Assembly: GCA_017996175.1 (NCBI GenBank)
Contig: JAGOHK010000037.1
Span: 1 to 39,765 of the forward strand
Source of the DNA: Leptospiraceae bacterium
GTDB lineage: Bacteria > Spirochaetota > Leptospiria > Leptospirales > Leptospiraceae
DNA length: 39,765 nucleotides
Reading direction: 5' to 3'
The notes beneath the pieces were generated by a model, which made no database searches, was not told where the DNA came from, and worked only from the letters and a program-made list of their open reading frames with translations. Shown piece by piece: positions 15,808 through 23,839 of the stretch; position 1 is the first letter of the stretch, and the number at the start of each line of letters is the position of its first letter. Both the position numbers and the translations under genes were made by a program.

Positions 15808-16890
15808 ATGGATATAGCTTGGAGTGGAACAGCAAAGAAGTTAACAGGCAATTGCCTGACAGCAGGAATCTTTGTTTCAGGTGAACAGGAAGGAGAATGG
15901 GATGCTACTGAAAAAGAAGAGACCTGGGCTAAGGTAGAATCTTCAATGGCTTGGATTGTGGACAAGGCAAAGGAATATGATGTGGAAGTGAATATAGAAT
16001 GCCTTTGTTTGAATCCTGATTCAGATGCCACTGTTGCAGAACTTGGAGCTGAAAATGTTCGATCAGGTGCAACGGAAATGGCGCATAATGTGGCAGCACA
16101 GGTAGGATATGAAAATGCGAAGAATATGTTTGATCGCCTAGCTGAAGATTATCCCGACTATAACATTCATGTATTATTCATATTCAATTACGAGAATATC
16201 GCACACCATGATGACATACATGTTGGAGAAGGAAGCGAGATCGTAGATATCTGTGTTATTTGCAAAGAGATAGGTCATAATGAGGTATTAGAATCTACAA
16301 TCATTCATGAGTCTTTACATTCTTTCGGGGCGATAGATTTATATGATAAAGATACATCACCCGAAGGAACGAAAGCAGCTGAGTTTGCTCTAAAGAAATT
16401 TCCGAATGATATTATGATAGGTGCAACTAACGATCTTGAAGAACTAGAAATTAATGAGCTAACAGCATTTTACCTCGGATGGCATGGGGATCCAAAGCCT
16501 TGGTATACGAAAGTCGTAAATCCTTATTCCGTAAGCGATTTAAAATATTTAATGAACAATCATATCCACTACGACGAAAGCGGTAATCTAGTGATAGAAG
16601 AGGAAGAAGAATTATTAAAGTATTCCTACGACGGTGGAGAGTTTACTCGAAACAAGTTAAATAACGATGATAATCTTATTATATGGCGGCAGGTGGAAAC
16701 AGATTCAGAGGAAATCATTGAATTCTGGGAAGCTGATTCAAAAGGAGAATTTTATAGGTTAGATGGGATAACAGATAAGTATGCGGTATTAGAAATGCCA
16801 AAGGAAGATGGTGGAATGAGTTTTGTTATAAATGAATATGAGGAACCCACTACAAGAGACGAATGGTTTGAGATGAGTTTGGTGGAATAG
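15808..16890 (+). CDS. Predicted soluble zinc metalloprotease (zincin, HExxHxxGxxD)
   Basis: 360 residues, strongly acidic, with no signal peptide or membrane segment. The motif IIHESLHSFGAIDLYD places His167, Glu168 and His171 as zinc ligands and general base, with Gly174 and Asp177 matching HExxHxxGxxD, the arrangement of metzincin-like and snapalysin-like enzymes in which Asp is the third ligand. The N-terminal 120 residues include IFVSGEQEGEWDATEKEETW, which resembles the propeptide-free start of the catalytic fold; the C-terminal 130 residues are an Asp/Glu-rich unknown domain ending NEYEEPTTRDEWFEM. AAGGAGAT precedes the ATG. A zincin of this type in the cytoplasm is unusual, since most are secreted. 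Family below the motif level is not recognised. Confidence 0.7.
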   Translation: MDIAWSGTAKKLTGNCLTAGIFVSGEQEGEWDATEKEETWAKVESSMAWIVDKAKEYDVEVNIECLCLNPDSDATVAELGAENVRSGATEMAHNVAAQVGYENAKNMFDRLAEDYPDYNIHVLFIFNYENIAHHDDIHVGEGSEIVDICVICKEIGHNEVLESTIIHESLHSFGAIDLYDKDTSPEGTKAAEFALKKFPNDIMIGATNDLEELEINELTAFYLGWHGDPKPWYTKVVNPYSVSDLKYLMNNHIHYDESGNLVIEEEEELLKYSYDGGEFTRNKLNNDDNLIIWRQVETDSEEIIEFWEADSKGEFYRLDGITDKYAVLEMPKEDGGMSFVINEYEEPTTRDEWFEMSLVE

Positions 16891-16929
16891 CTTGATCTTT
16901 TGAGTGTTCCGAAATTAGTAAATTACCAT

Positions 16930-17331
16930 TTATCTTGCGTTGAGTTTAATTTCGATTTGTCTAAGTATTTCTTTTGAAATGGGCTTTGAAAAAAAATCAA
17001 TTACGATTGGATAATTTTTAGCTCTTTCTTTATCCCTAGGATCTACACTAGAAGATAGAATTACTACTTTGGTCGAGTTGAATTTTTCATAGTAGGATTC
17101 CATAAATTCATCTAAAAAATCCCAGCCACCGATTACTGGCATATTTAAATCTAAAAAAATGATTTGCGGATATTCGGTTTGGGATTTTTGTGCGAGTTCT
17201 TCGTAATATTCTAATGCTTCTTCACCATTAAATGCTGTGATTATTTCTTCCGAAAACCCTGCTTTTCTAATAGTCGTTTTGCAAAGCATAAGAGTAATCG
17301 CGTCATCATCTACACAGAGTACTTTATTCAT
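16930..17331 (-). CDS. Single-domain response regulator (CheY-like receiver)
   Basis: 133 residues, one receiver domain and nothing else. Acidic pocket VDDD (7-10), phosphoacceptor Asp61 in FLDLNMPVIGG, the conserved Ser/Thr in VVILSSSV, and Lys in FFSKPI. It should receive phosphate from the upstream kinases and act by protein contact. The start overlaps the end of the hybrid kinase gene by 8 bp, so translation is coupled, and this is the last gene of the four-gene phosphorelay. Confidence 0.9.
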   Translation of the reverse strand: MNKVLCVDDDAITLMLCKTTIRKAGFSEEIITAFNGEEALEYYEELAQKSQTEYPQIIFLDLNMPVIGGWDFLDEFMESYYEKFNSTKVVILSSSVDPRDKERAKNYPIVIDFFSKPISKEILRQIEIKLNAR

Positions 17332-19207
17332 TTTCTATTTTCTCTTTGAATTTAATAAAAAATTTTGTTCCCTCATCAACCCTACTTTCTATTTCGATTC
17401 TAGCGCCTAACGTTTCCAATTGTGATTTTACAAGGTATAAACCAAGTCCTTTGCTATTTTGATGGTTATGAAATCTCTGGTAAAGTCCAAAAACTCTGTC
17501 TTTATGGCGTTTCAGATTGATTCCAATCCCATTGTCTTCAAATTCTAATTGTATTTCATTGCCAATTCTTTTTGAGTGAATTTTTATTTCCAAATTTCTT
17601 GTGGGAGAAGAGTATTTTAAGGCATTGGTAAATAGATTTAGAAATATACTTTCCAGATAAACAGGGTTAAAAAAAACATTTGGGGCTAGGGAAAAGTCAT
17701 ATTTTATTTTAGGATTATTTTCCTTTATTAGGTTTTTTGTTTGTGTAAATACTTTCTGGAATATAGTTTCAAATTGAATTTCCTCCTGTGCAATGGAGTT
17801 TTTGTCTTTAATAATCAAAATTTTTATTAAATCTTCCACAGTTTCATTTAAATGATTAGTAGATGTTTTAAATCCAAATAGAATTTCTTTTAGTGTCTCA
17901 TCCTGAACAACAATGTCCTCTGTCAAATTCAGCAAGCCAATTAAATTAGAAAGAGGCGCTCTTAGATTATGTGAGGTTATATAGGCAAATTGTCGTATAT
18001 CGCTAATATTTTGTGTTAGTTCCCTAATCAATTGTTCTTTTTCTTGCTCTTCCTTCTTTTTTAAAGTGATATCTCTTTCTATTGCAATCCAATGAGTAAA
18101 CCAACCTTTTTCATTTGCAATAGGAACAATAGTGAAGTTCACCCAAAACTCTTCCCCATTTTTTCTGTAATTTATTAACTCTACTTCGCAGGATTCCCAA
18201 TTTTCGAGGGCTAACCGTAATTTGTCCAATGTCTTTCGGCTTGTTTTTGGTCCTTGTAGAATCCGAGGGGTTTCTCCGATTACCTCCTCTTTTGTATAAC
18301 CAGTCATTTTTGTAAATGCGTCATTGACATATATAATACGTGGACCTGGTAAATCAAAAGGTTCTGCTTCCGTGATAAGTATAGAATCAGTTGCATTTGT
18401 GATTACTGACTCGAGTAATTTTAATCTATGTTCTTCTACTTTTTTTTTAGTAATATCGGTAGCTAGAACTATCTCTGATTTTATACCATTGAACTCAATT
18501 ACATTGCTTTGAATTTCTACTTCGAAAATTTCTCCGCTTTTCTTTTTATGTCTAAATTCTCCTGTAAAAAATGTACTAGGATTTTTCTTTGAAAATTGAA
18601 CTGCATCTTCGAGTCTTATAATATCTTCTTTCGGGCGAATATCTTTAATCGTCATAGAAAGAAATTCTTCCCGACCAAATCCGTAATTACGAATAGCCGC
18701 TTCGTTTACATCTAAAAAATGAAAATTATCCATATCATAGACCCACATAGGAGTAGGACTGAAATGAAATAGGTTTCTATATTTTTCTTCGGATTCTTCT
18801 AGTTGGATACTAATACGTTTGCGCTCTATACTGTATGAAATACTTTTTGCAAGTAGAGGTGCTGAAAGTTCATCTTTGAGGAGATAATCGGAAATACCCA
18901 GTGATAGAGCCTTTATACCAAAATGTTTATCAGAATATCCAGTGAGTACAATGATTGGTATATGATCTACAAGTTGTATAATTTGGGTTAATAACTCTTC
19001 GCCTGTAGAGTCTGGGAGAGATAAATCTAGTAAAATAATATCAAAATCTTCATCTCCGATAAGTAGTTGTTTGGTTTCTGTCAGAGTATTGGTTCGCGTA
19101 ATTAAAGGTGTTCCCACTTCTTCTTTTAAAAATTCTTCTATTAATATGTAGTCTCCCGTATTATCTTCCACAATTAATATATGTAGATGTTTACCTCGAA
19201 GAGTCAT
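17324..19207 (-). CDS. Hybrid sensor histidine kinase: receiver-PAS-PAS-HisKA-HATPase
   Basis: 627 residues from the ATG at 19207. An N-terminal receiver (8-125) has Asp61 in ILLDLSLPDSTGE. PAS1 is at about 140-255. PAS2 (265-385) is LOV-like, with PRILQGPKTSRKTL and NYRKNGEEFWVNF, but lacks the photoactive Cys. HisKA has phospho-His413 in TSHNLRAPLSN. HATPase_c has the N box LNLFTNALKYS and the G1/G2 boxes EDNGIGI and KGLGLYLVKS. The longer frame from 19249 is rejected because ATG 19207 overlaps the TGA of the preceding response regulator as ATGA, a typical coupling arrangement. A receiver placed before the sensor domains suggests it is fed by another kinase, probably the one at 19661-21925. 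Confidence 0.88.
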   Translation of the reverse strand: MTLRGKHLHILIVEDNTGDYILIEEFLKEEVGTPLITRTNTLTETKQLLIGDEDFDIILLDLSLPDSTGEELLTQIIQLVDHIPIIVLTGYSDKHFGIKALSLGISDYLLKDELSAPLLAKSISYSIERKRISIQLEESEEKYRNLFHFSPTPMWVYDMDNFHFLDVNEAAIRNYGFGREEFLSMTIKDIRPKEDIIRLEDAVQFSKKNPSTFFTGEFRHKKKSGEIFEVEIQSNVIEFNGIKSEIVLATDITKKKVEEHRLKLLESVITNATDSILITEAEPFDLPGPRIIYVNDAFTKMTGYTKEEVIGETPRILQGPKTSRKTLDKLRLALENWESCEVELINYRKNGEEFWVNFTIVPIANEKGWFTHWIAIERDITLKKKEEQEKEQLIRELTQNISDIRQFAYITSHNLRAPLSNLIGLLNLTEDIVVQDETLKEILFGFKTSTNHLNETVEDLIKILIIKDKNSIAQEEIQFETIFQKVFTQTKNLIKENNPKIKYDFSLAPNVFFNPVYLESIFLNLFTNALKYSSPTRNLEIKIHSKRIGNEIQLEFEDNGIGINLKRHKDRVFGLYQRFHNHQNSKGLGLYLVKSQLETLGARIEIESRVDEGTKFFIKFKEKIENE

Positions 19208-19650
19208 ACAAATTTTACCTTGGAAGGAAGTTGCGCTATTGATAACCAAAAGTTTTCAATAGAATCAATCATGTCTAAAAAATTTTTAATATCAATTGGT
19301 TTTGTAATATAAGTATTCGCATAATTTTTATAACAACTTATAATATCTGATTCGGCGGAGGAGGTAGTGAGGATAATTACTGGTATCTGTTTAGTAATTT
19401 CGTTTGATTTGATTTTTTTAAGAACTTCATGCCCATTTAGCTTAGGAAGGTTTATGTCTAAAATGATTAGGTCTGGAGATAACGCATCTTTGTATTGATC
19501 TTTTTTTTCTAGGCACTGAATTGCTTCCCATCCATCGCGGACAACAGTTATGTTTTTTAATAATTTACCTTCCAAGAGTGCATCTGTTGTGAGTAAAATA
19601 TCTCCTTCGTTGTCTTCTATGAGCAAAATTTGGATGGGTTTTGGGTTCAT
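19204..19650 (-). CDS. Rcp1-like response regulator
   Basis: 148 residues with a single receiver domain: acidic pair IEDNEGD (11-17), phosphoacceptor Asp65 in ILDINLPKLNGHEVL, Thr in VIILTTSSAE and Lys in YITKPIDIK. The IEDNEGD start and NLPKLNG segment place it with Rcp1-type regulators that partner phytochrome-like kinases with SHDLQEPL H-boxes, which is just what is coded upstream. The ribosome site lies in the 10-bp gap after the kinase gene. It should carry phosphate from that kinase, perhaps onward to the hybrid kinase. Confidence 0.9.
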   Translation of the reverse strand: MNPKPIQILLIEDNEGDILLTTDALLEGKLLKNITVVRDGWEAIQCLEKKDQYKDALSPDLIILDINLPKLNGHEVLKKIKSNEITKQIPVIILTTSSAESDIISCYKNYANTYITKPIDIKNFLDMIDSIENFWLSIAQLPSKVKFV

Positions 19651-19660
19651 TTTTCCTATT

Positions 19661-21925
19661 TTACTGGGAGGTCAATTTTTTGGAAATAGTAAAATGAAAA
19701 ATACTTCCTTTTCCGATTTCTGATTCAACCCAGAGTTTGCCTTGGTGATTTTCGATAATTTTTTTACAGATAGCGAGACCAATACCTGAGCCTGAGTACT
19801 CATCTTTGGTGTGTAGTCTTTGAAAAATTATAAATATCTTTTCAAAAAATTTAGGATCAATTCCTATTCCATTGTCTGAAACGATAATTTCCCAGTGAGA
19901 CTCTGTTTCTTTTGCTGAAATTTCTATCTTGGGAGTTGTATTTTTTTTCTGGTATTTGAGGGCATTTCCGATTAAATTTTGTAATACTTGTAGGATGGAA
20001 GTTTTTGAGCATACAATTCTTGGGAGATTTTCGGAAAAAATTTCTGCTTTTTTTTCGAGAATTGTATTTTGATTTAGAATTTTAATTTCGAGTATTAAAT
20101 CCTCTAATGATACTGATTCAATTTTATAATTTTGTCTACCTACTCGTGAATATTCCAGTAGGTCTAAAATAATTTTACGCATTCGAATTGCACCGTCTAC
20201 AGCAAAGTAAATGTATTCGTGTGCTTTTTCATCTAACAGGTCTTTGTATTTTTTTTCTAACAGCGTTAAAAAGCTAGTAACCATTCGAAGAGGTTCTTGT
20301 AAGTCATGCGACGCTATGTAGGCAAATTGCTCTAAGTCTCTGTTGGAGATTGCTAACTCATCTACCTTCCGTTTTATTTGTTCATTTAGTTCAAGTAGTT
20401 CTTGTTCATACCGTTTTCTTTCTGTTATATCCCGTGCATAGCATGCAATTCCTATCACTTGAGACTCATTGTAAATAGGATTAAAACTAATATCTTTCCA
20501 TTCTTCTGGAACATCTTTCATGGGAGGGAAATAGACTTCCTCCTGATAAGTTTCTCCTGTTAATCCACGTATGTATAATTTTTCCCAGAAAGAGATGAAT
20601 TCATTTGGAAAAAACTCATTTAACAACAAGTTATCTCCTGGTTTTAAAGTGATACCGATTAAATTTCTAAGTGATTGGATAAAAGCGTTATTAGCCGCTA
20701 ATAACTTAAAATCTTTGCTTACACTCCACATTGCATCTTTTGAACTATTGATTAATGCTTCCTTGTCTTTTCGTTCAAATTCTTTTTCTTCTTCTGCTTT
20801 GATTTGTTTGGTAATGTCTCGTGTGACACTTAAAGCTGCATAAATTTTATTCTCTGAATCTTTAAGTGGGACGTAATGCATTTCCATCCACCGCATTGTT
20901 TTTTTTAATCCAATGACTCTAAATCTAGCAATTCCTTTTTTTCCATTACACGCTTGTGTATGTGCATCGAGGTATATATATTTGTCATCTGGGTGAATGA
21001 GTCCCATTACGTTTTGATTTTTTACCTCTTCTAGGTTTTCTGCCTCTATCATACTGAGACCTGCTGAGTTCATATCGAGTAAAATTCCATTTTTATCTAC
21101 GACCTTCACACACTCAGGCTCATTGTCTATAATCGTTCTTAGCCGCTCTTCATTTTGTTTTAATTTTTCCTCTGCTGTAAGTTTATCCGTCACATCAATG
21201 GCTAAGCCACCTGCAACTTTTTTATTCGCTAAATTCGGAATAGGAAATTTATACACAGAGTAATGGTGCATTTCCCCTGTAGGGTCAGGGACAATCTCTA
21301 TTGTTTCTATATTCTTATTCGATTGAATTACATCTAGATTATTCTTATGCATTGGTTTTGCGATTTCTTCTGGAAAAATGTCGAATATACTTTTTCCGAG
21401 AGTGTCTTCGTTTAGATTGAGGGAATTTAAAAAAGGCTCATTGGCATAAACTAATTTTCCATCTTCATCTGTAAGCCATGCAAGTGCGGGAGTATATTTC
21501 ATGAATAGTTTGAATCGCTCTTCACTTTGCTTTAATTGTTCCTCTGTTCTTTTTTTTTCTGTTATATCAAAACAAGAAACGAATGCACCAATGACTTCCC
21601 CCTTCTCATCAAAGGCTGGTTTGTATTTTAGTAAGTAGATACGGATTGATTTATCGGGATTCGGAACTTTTATTTCAGATTCTTGTTTTTCACCGGAAAA
21701 TACTTTTTGGTAAATCTGTTTAACTAGTTCTAAGCGATCAGGTTGAGCGTAATTTAGAATAGACTCAGCTTTGCGAACTTCTTTCCCATAGAATTTTAAG
21801 TATAGTTTTTTGAATTGGTCGTTAAAGGCAGCAATATTTAAATCTGTATCAACCAATACAAAACTTTCTTCGGTGTTAATCATGAGAAGAGAGAGTTTAT
21901 TTTCTAATTCTTCCAGAGGTTTCAT
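19661..21925 (-). CDS. Multi-PAS sensor histidine kinase
   Basis: 754 residues, no membrane segment. Four PAS domains at about 8-125, 135-250, 258-375 and 385-505, each ending in the DITEK-like linker (FDITEKKRTEEQ, IDVTDKLTAEE, RDITKQIKAEE, RDITERKRYEQ). HisKA follows a short coiled coil with phospho-His540 in ASHDLQEPLRM. HATPase_c has the N box LQNLIGNALKYQ and SDNGIGIDP and GSGIGLAICKK. The kinase is cytoplasmic and probably senses a small internal ligand or redox state. It heads a four-gene run on the minus strand and its 5' region lies opposite the hrcA promoter. Confidence 0.92.
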   Translation of the reverse strand: MKPLEELENKLSLLMINTEESFVLVDTDLNIAAFNDQFKKLYLKFYGKEVRKAESILNYAQPDRLELVKQIYQKVFSGEKQESEIKVPNPDKSIRIYLLKYKPAFDEKGEVIGAFVSCFDITEKKRTEEQLKQSEERFKLFMKYTPALAWLTDEDGKLVYANEPFLNSLNLNEDTLGKSIFDIFPEEIAKPMHKNNLDVIQSNKNIETIEIVPDPTGEMHHYSVYKFPIPNLANKKVAGGLAIDVTDKLTAEEKLKQNEERLRTIIDNEPECVKVVDKNGILLDMNSAGLSMIEAENLEEVKNQNVMGLIHPDDKYIYLDAHTQACNGKKGIARFRVIGLKKTMRWMEMHYVPLKDSENKIYAALSVTRDITKQIKAEEEKEFERKDKEALINSSKDAMWSVSKDFKLLAANNAFIQSLRNLIGITLKPGDNLLLNEFFPNEFISFWEKLYIRGLTGETYQEEVYFPPMKDVPEEWKDISFNPIYNESQVIGIACYARDITERKRYEQELLELNEQIKRKVDELAISNRDLEQFAYIASHDLQEPLRMVTSFLTLLEKKYKDLLDEKAHEYIYFAVDGAIRMRKIILDLLEYSRVGRQNYKIESVSLEDLILEIKILNQNTILEKKAEIFSENLPRIVCSKTSILQVLQNLIGNALKYQKKNTTPKIEISAKETESHWEIIVSDNGIGIDPKFFEKIFIIFQRLHTKDEYSGSGIGLAICKKIIENHQGKLWVESEIGKGSIFHFTISKKLTSQ

Positions 21926-22038
21926 TTAAGTCAATAGACGACTTTTTCTAGTATTTGCAAGCAGGAACTACGGGTCTACTCATAAAAAGTAGGGAAAAGT
22001 GAACATTGAGGAAGGAATTACTTTTTTTCTAAAAAAAC

Positions 22039-22067
22039 TTGACGTAAAACAGGGGTGTTTGTAAACT
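22039..22067 (+). promoter_or_regulatory. Promoter of the hrcA-grpE-dnaK-dnaJ operon
   Basis: TTGACG (22039-22044) and TAAACT (22062-22067) are separated by 17 bases, a good sigma-70-type promoter. The expected start near 22074 is just before the CIRCE element, so HrcA bound there would block initiation or early elongation. Confidence 0.75.
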
Positions 22068-22078
22068 TTTTGCAGTAG

Positions 22079-22105
22079 TTAGCACTCTAACCTTTAGAGT
22101 GCTAA
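22079..22105. promoter_or_regulatory. CIRCE element, HrcA operator
   Basis: TTAGCACTC, nine spacer bases, then GAGTGCTAA: an exact match to the consensus CIRCE. It lies between the promoter and the hrcA ribosome site, so hrcA represses its own operon. HrcA activity depends on GroEL in known systems. This is the only perfect CIRCE I see in the window. Confidence 0.97.
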
Positions 22106-22118
22106 AAAGGAGAGTGAG

Positions 22119-23147
22119 ATGGAACTGACACCTAGACATAGAATGATCTTAAAAGTCTTGATAGATGACTTTGTCCTAGATAACAAGCCTGTTGGCTCCA
22201 AAACTCTCTCGGAGAAATACGATATTGGACTTTCTCCAGCTACGGTTCGAAATGTGTTTAGAGATTTAGAAGAGGCGGGATATATCAACTCTCGTCATCA
22301 CTCTGGCGGGCGTGTTCCGACTGAAAGAGGCTATCGAATCTATGTAGATAACTTAATTTCTTTGTATGAATTGAGTCTCAAAGAGAAACAACGTATCCAA
22401 GAAGAATATCTCAAGAACGAGTTTAAATTGGAGCAAATACTCGCTGTGACTTGTAGAGTACTTTCACTTCTTTCTTGCAGCGCCGGGGTGGTGCTTGCGC
22501 CGAAGAAAAATTTTGATACGTTAAAACATTTAGAACTGATTCATGTGAATGGGGCGGAAGTTCTAATGATTCTTGTGACTCGTTCTGGGGTTGTATTACA
22601 TCATAAATTATTTTTCGAAGATCATGTATCACAGGAATCGCTATACCAGATTTCTAGATTCTTACAAGACCATATCAAGGGATATGATTTAGATGAAATT
22701 TTTAATATCTTTCCAATGCTTCTACAACGAAAAGATGCACCGGAAGATTTTTATAAAATTGCGGAAGTTTTACAATCTGCATTCGTATATGATATGACGG
22801 ATAACGTTGATTTATATGTGGACGGGTTACAAAACTTATGCGCTAACTTCAACGATGACACTGAAATGCTCGAGTCTGTGTTTTCTCTTTTAGATGATAA
22901 AAAATTACTAAAAGAATTTTTTACAAAATACATTTCTACCGACGGAGTTTCTACTTTCATCGGAGAAACAAACAGCGAACACTTGAGAGGAGTATCAATA
23001 GTTGCCACAAGTTATCGAATGGGCGAAAAACGAATTGGCTCTCTAGGAATTATTGGACCACAAAGGATGAACTATACACGCGCTTTGCCGCTAGTGGATT
23101 TTACATCCAAGATCGTATCAGAAATGATAACGAAGATTAGTAAGTAG
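22119..23147 (+). CDS. hrcA: Heat-inducible transcription repressor HrcA
   Basis: 342 residues. The winged-helix DNA-binding domain occupies residues 1-80 (PVGSKTLSEKYDIGLSPATV, then HHSGGRVPTERGYRIYVD); the GAF-like core and dimer region follow, with CSAGVVLAP and the C-terminal GSLGIIGPQRMNYTRALPLV signature. It binds CIRCE and represses the operon it starts, with GroEL keeping it active. AAGGAGAG precedes the ATG. Downstream grpE is separated by a two-hairpin region. Confidence 0.97.
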   Translation: MELTPRHRMILKVLIDDFVLDNKPVGSKTLSEKYDIGLSPATVRNVFRDLEEAGYINSRHHSGGRVPTERGYRIYVDNLISLYELSLKEKQRIQEEYLKNEFKLEQILAVTCRVLSLLSCSAGVVLAPKKNFDTLKHLELIHVNGAEVLMILVTRSGVVLHHKLFFEDHVSQESLYQISRFLQDHIKGYDLDEIFNIFPMLLQRKDAPEDFYKIAEVLQSAFVYDMTDNVDLYVDGLQNLCANFNDDTEMLESVFSLLDDKKLLKEFFTKYISTDGVSTFIGETNSEHLRGVSIVATSYRMGEKRIGSLGIIGPQRMNYTRALPLVDFTSKIVSEMITKISK

Positions 23148-23190
23148 GCAGTGGGTATCTACCCACTGCCCAGTCGGTTGAAACCGACTG
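23147..23190 (+). promoter_or_regulatory. Two tandem perfect hairpins between hrcA and grpE
   Basis: Hairpin 1: ggcagtgggt pairs exactly with acccactgcc over a four-base loop (23147-23170), beginning on the last base of the hrcA stop codon. Hairpin 2 abuts it: cagtcggt pairs with accgactg (23171-23190). No T-run follows, so neither looks like a full intrinsic terminator. They probably stabilise the 3' end of hrcA or guide RNA processing, letting the grpE-dnaK part accumulate independently. Confidence 0.7.
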
Positions 23191-23225
23191 TCTCAGTAAT
23201 AGTAAAATTAAGGAGGTTTTTTAGG

Positions 23226-23816
23226 ATGTCTACAGAAGAGGCAACAAAAGAAAACGAAACAATGGAAAATACCGTACAAACCGAACCGATAGGGGTAGAA
23301 AACCAGACAGATTCTGAAAAAGAGAATTCGGTCATAGAACTTTTGAAAGAAGAATTAGAAAAAGCGAAGCAAAAAATTGTTTCTTTAGAAGATTCTTTTT
23401 TAAGAGAGAGAGCAGAGTTTCAAAATTACAAAAGACGCACTGCTGCCGAATACGCAAAGATCAAAGGTGAGGCAGTTAAGAATTTTATCATCAAACTCTT
23501 AAACCCAATCGATAATCTCGAACGTGTTGGAACTGGCGTAAGCATATCGGATGAAATGAAACCTTTTATCGACGGAGTCGGAATGATTCTTCGAGAAATG
23601 AATGGCATTTTAGAAAAAGAAAATGTAGTAAAAGTTAGTCCTGTAGGACAACCTTTCGATCCAACTACCATGGAAGCAATTGCCTCCGATGAGTCAGAGG
23701 ATGTGAAGGAAGAGACAGTGGTTGAAGTGTACCAACCTGGTTATGTTTTTACAGAGAATAATGAATCTTTTGCGCTAAGACCCGCAAGAGTAAAAGTAGC
23801 AAGACCAAAATTTTAA
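23226..23816 (+). CDS. grpE: Nucleotide exchange factor GrpE
   Basis: 196 residues. A disordered acidic N-terminus, then a long coiled coil (about 40-75), then the conserved FQNYKRRTAAEYAKIKGEA, LNPIDNLER, and GQPFDPTTMEAIAS segments, ending in the beta domain GYVFTENNESFALRPARVKV. It dimerises and releases ADP from DnaK. ATG 23226 is chosen because AAGGAGG sits 7-8 bases upstream; the frame also runs back to 23151 but that extension would be translated from the hairpin region. Confidence 0.96.
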   Translation: MSTEEATKENETMENTVQTEPIGVENQTDSEKENSVIELLKEELEKAKQKIVSLEDSFLRERAEFQNYKRRTAAEYAKIKGEAVKNFIIKLLNPIDNLERVGTGVSISDEMKPFIDGVGMILREMNGILEKENVVKVSPVGQPFDPTTMEAIASDESEDVKEETVVEVYQPGYVFTENNESFALRPARVKVARPKF

Positions 23817-23839
23817 TAAACTTTTAAAGGAGTAATACA

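Noticed and set aside
23151..23225. 25-codon extension of GrpE
   Set aside because: It would be coded by the two hairpins; ATG 23226 has a strong AAGGAGG.
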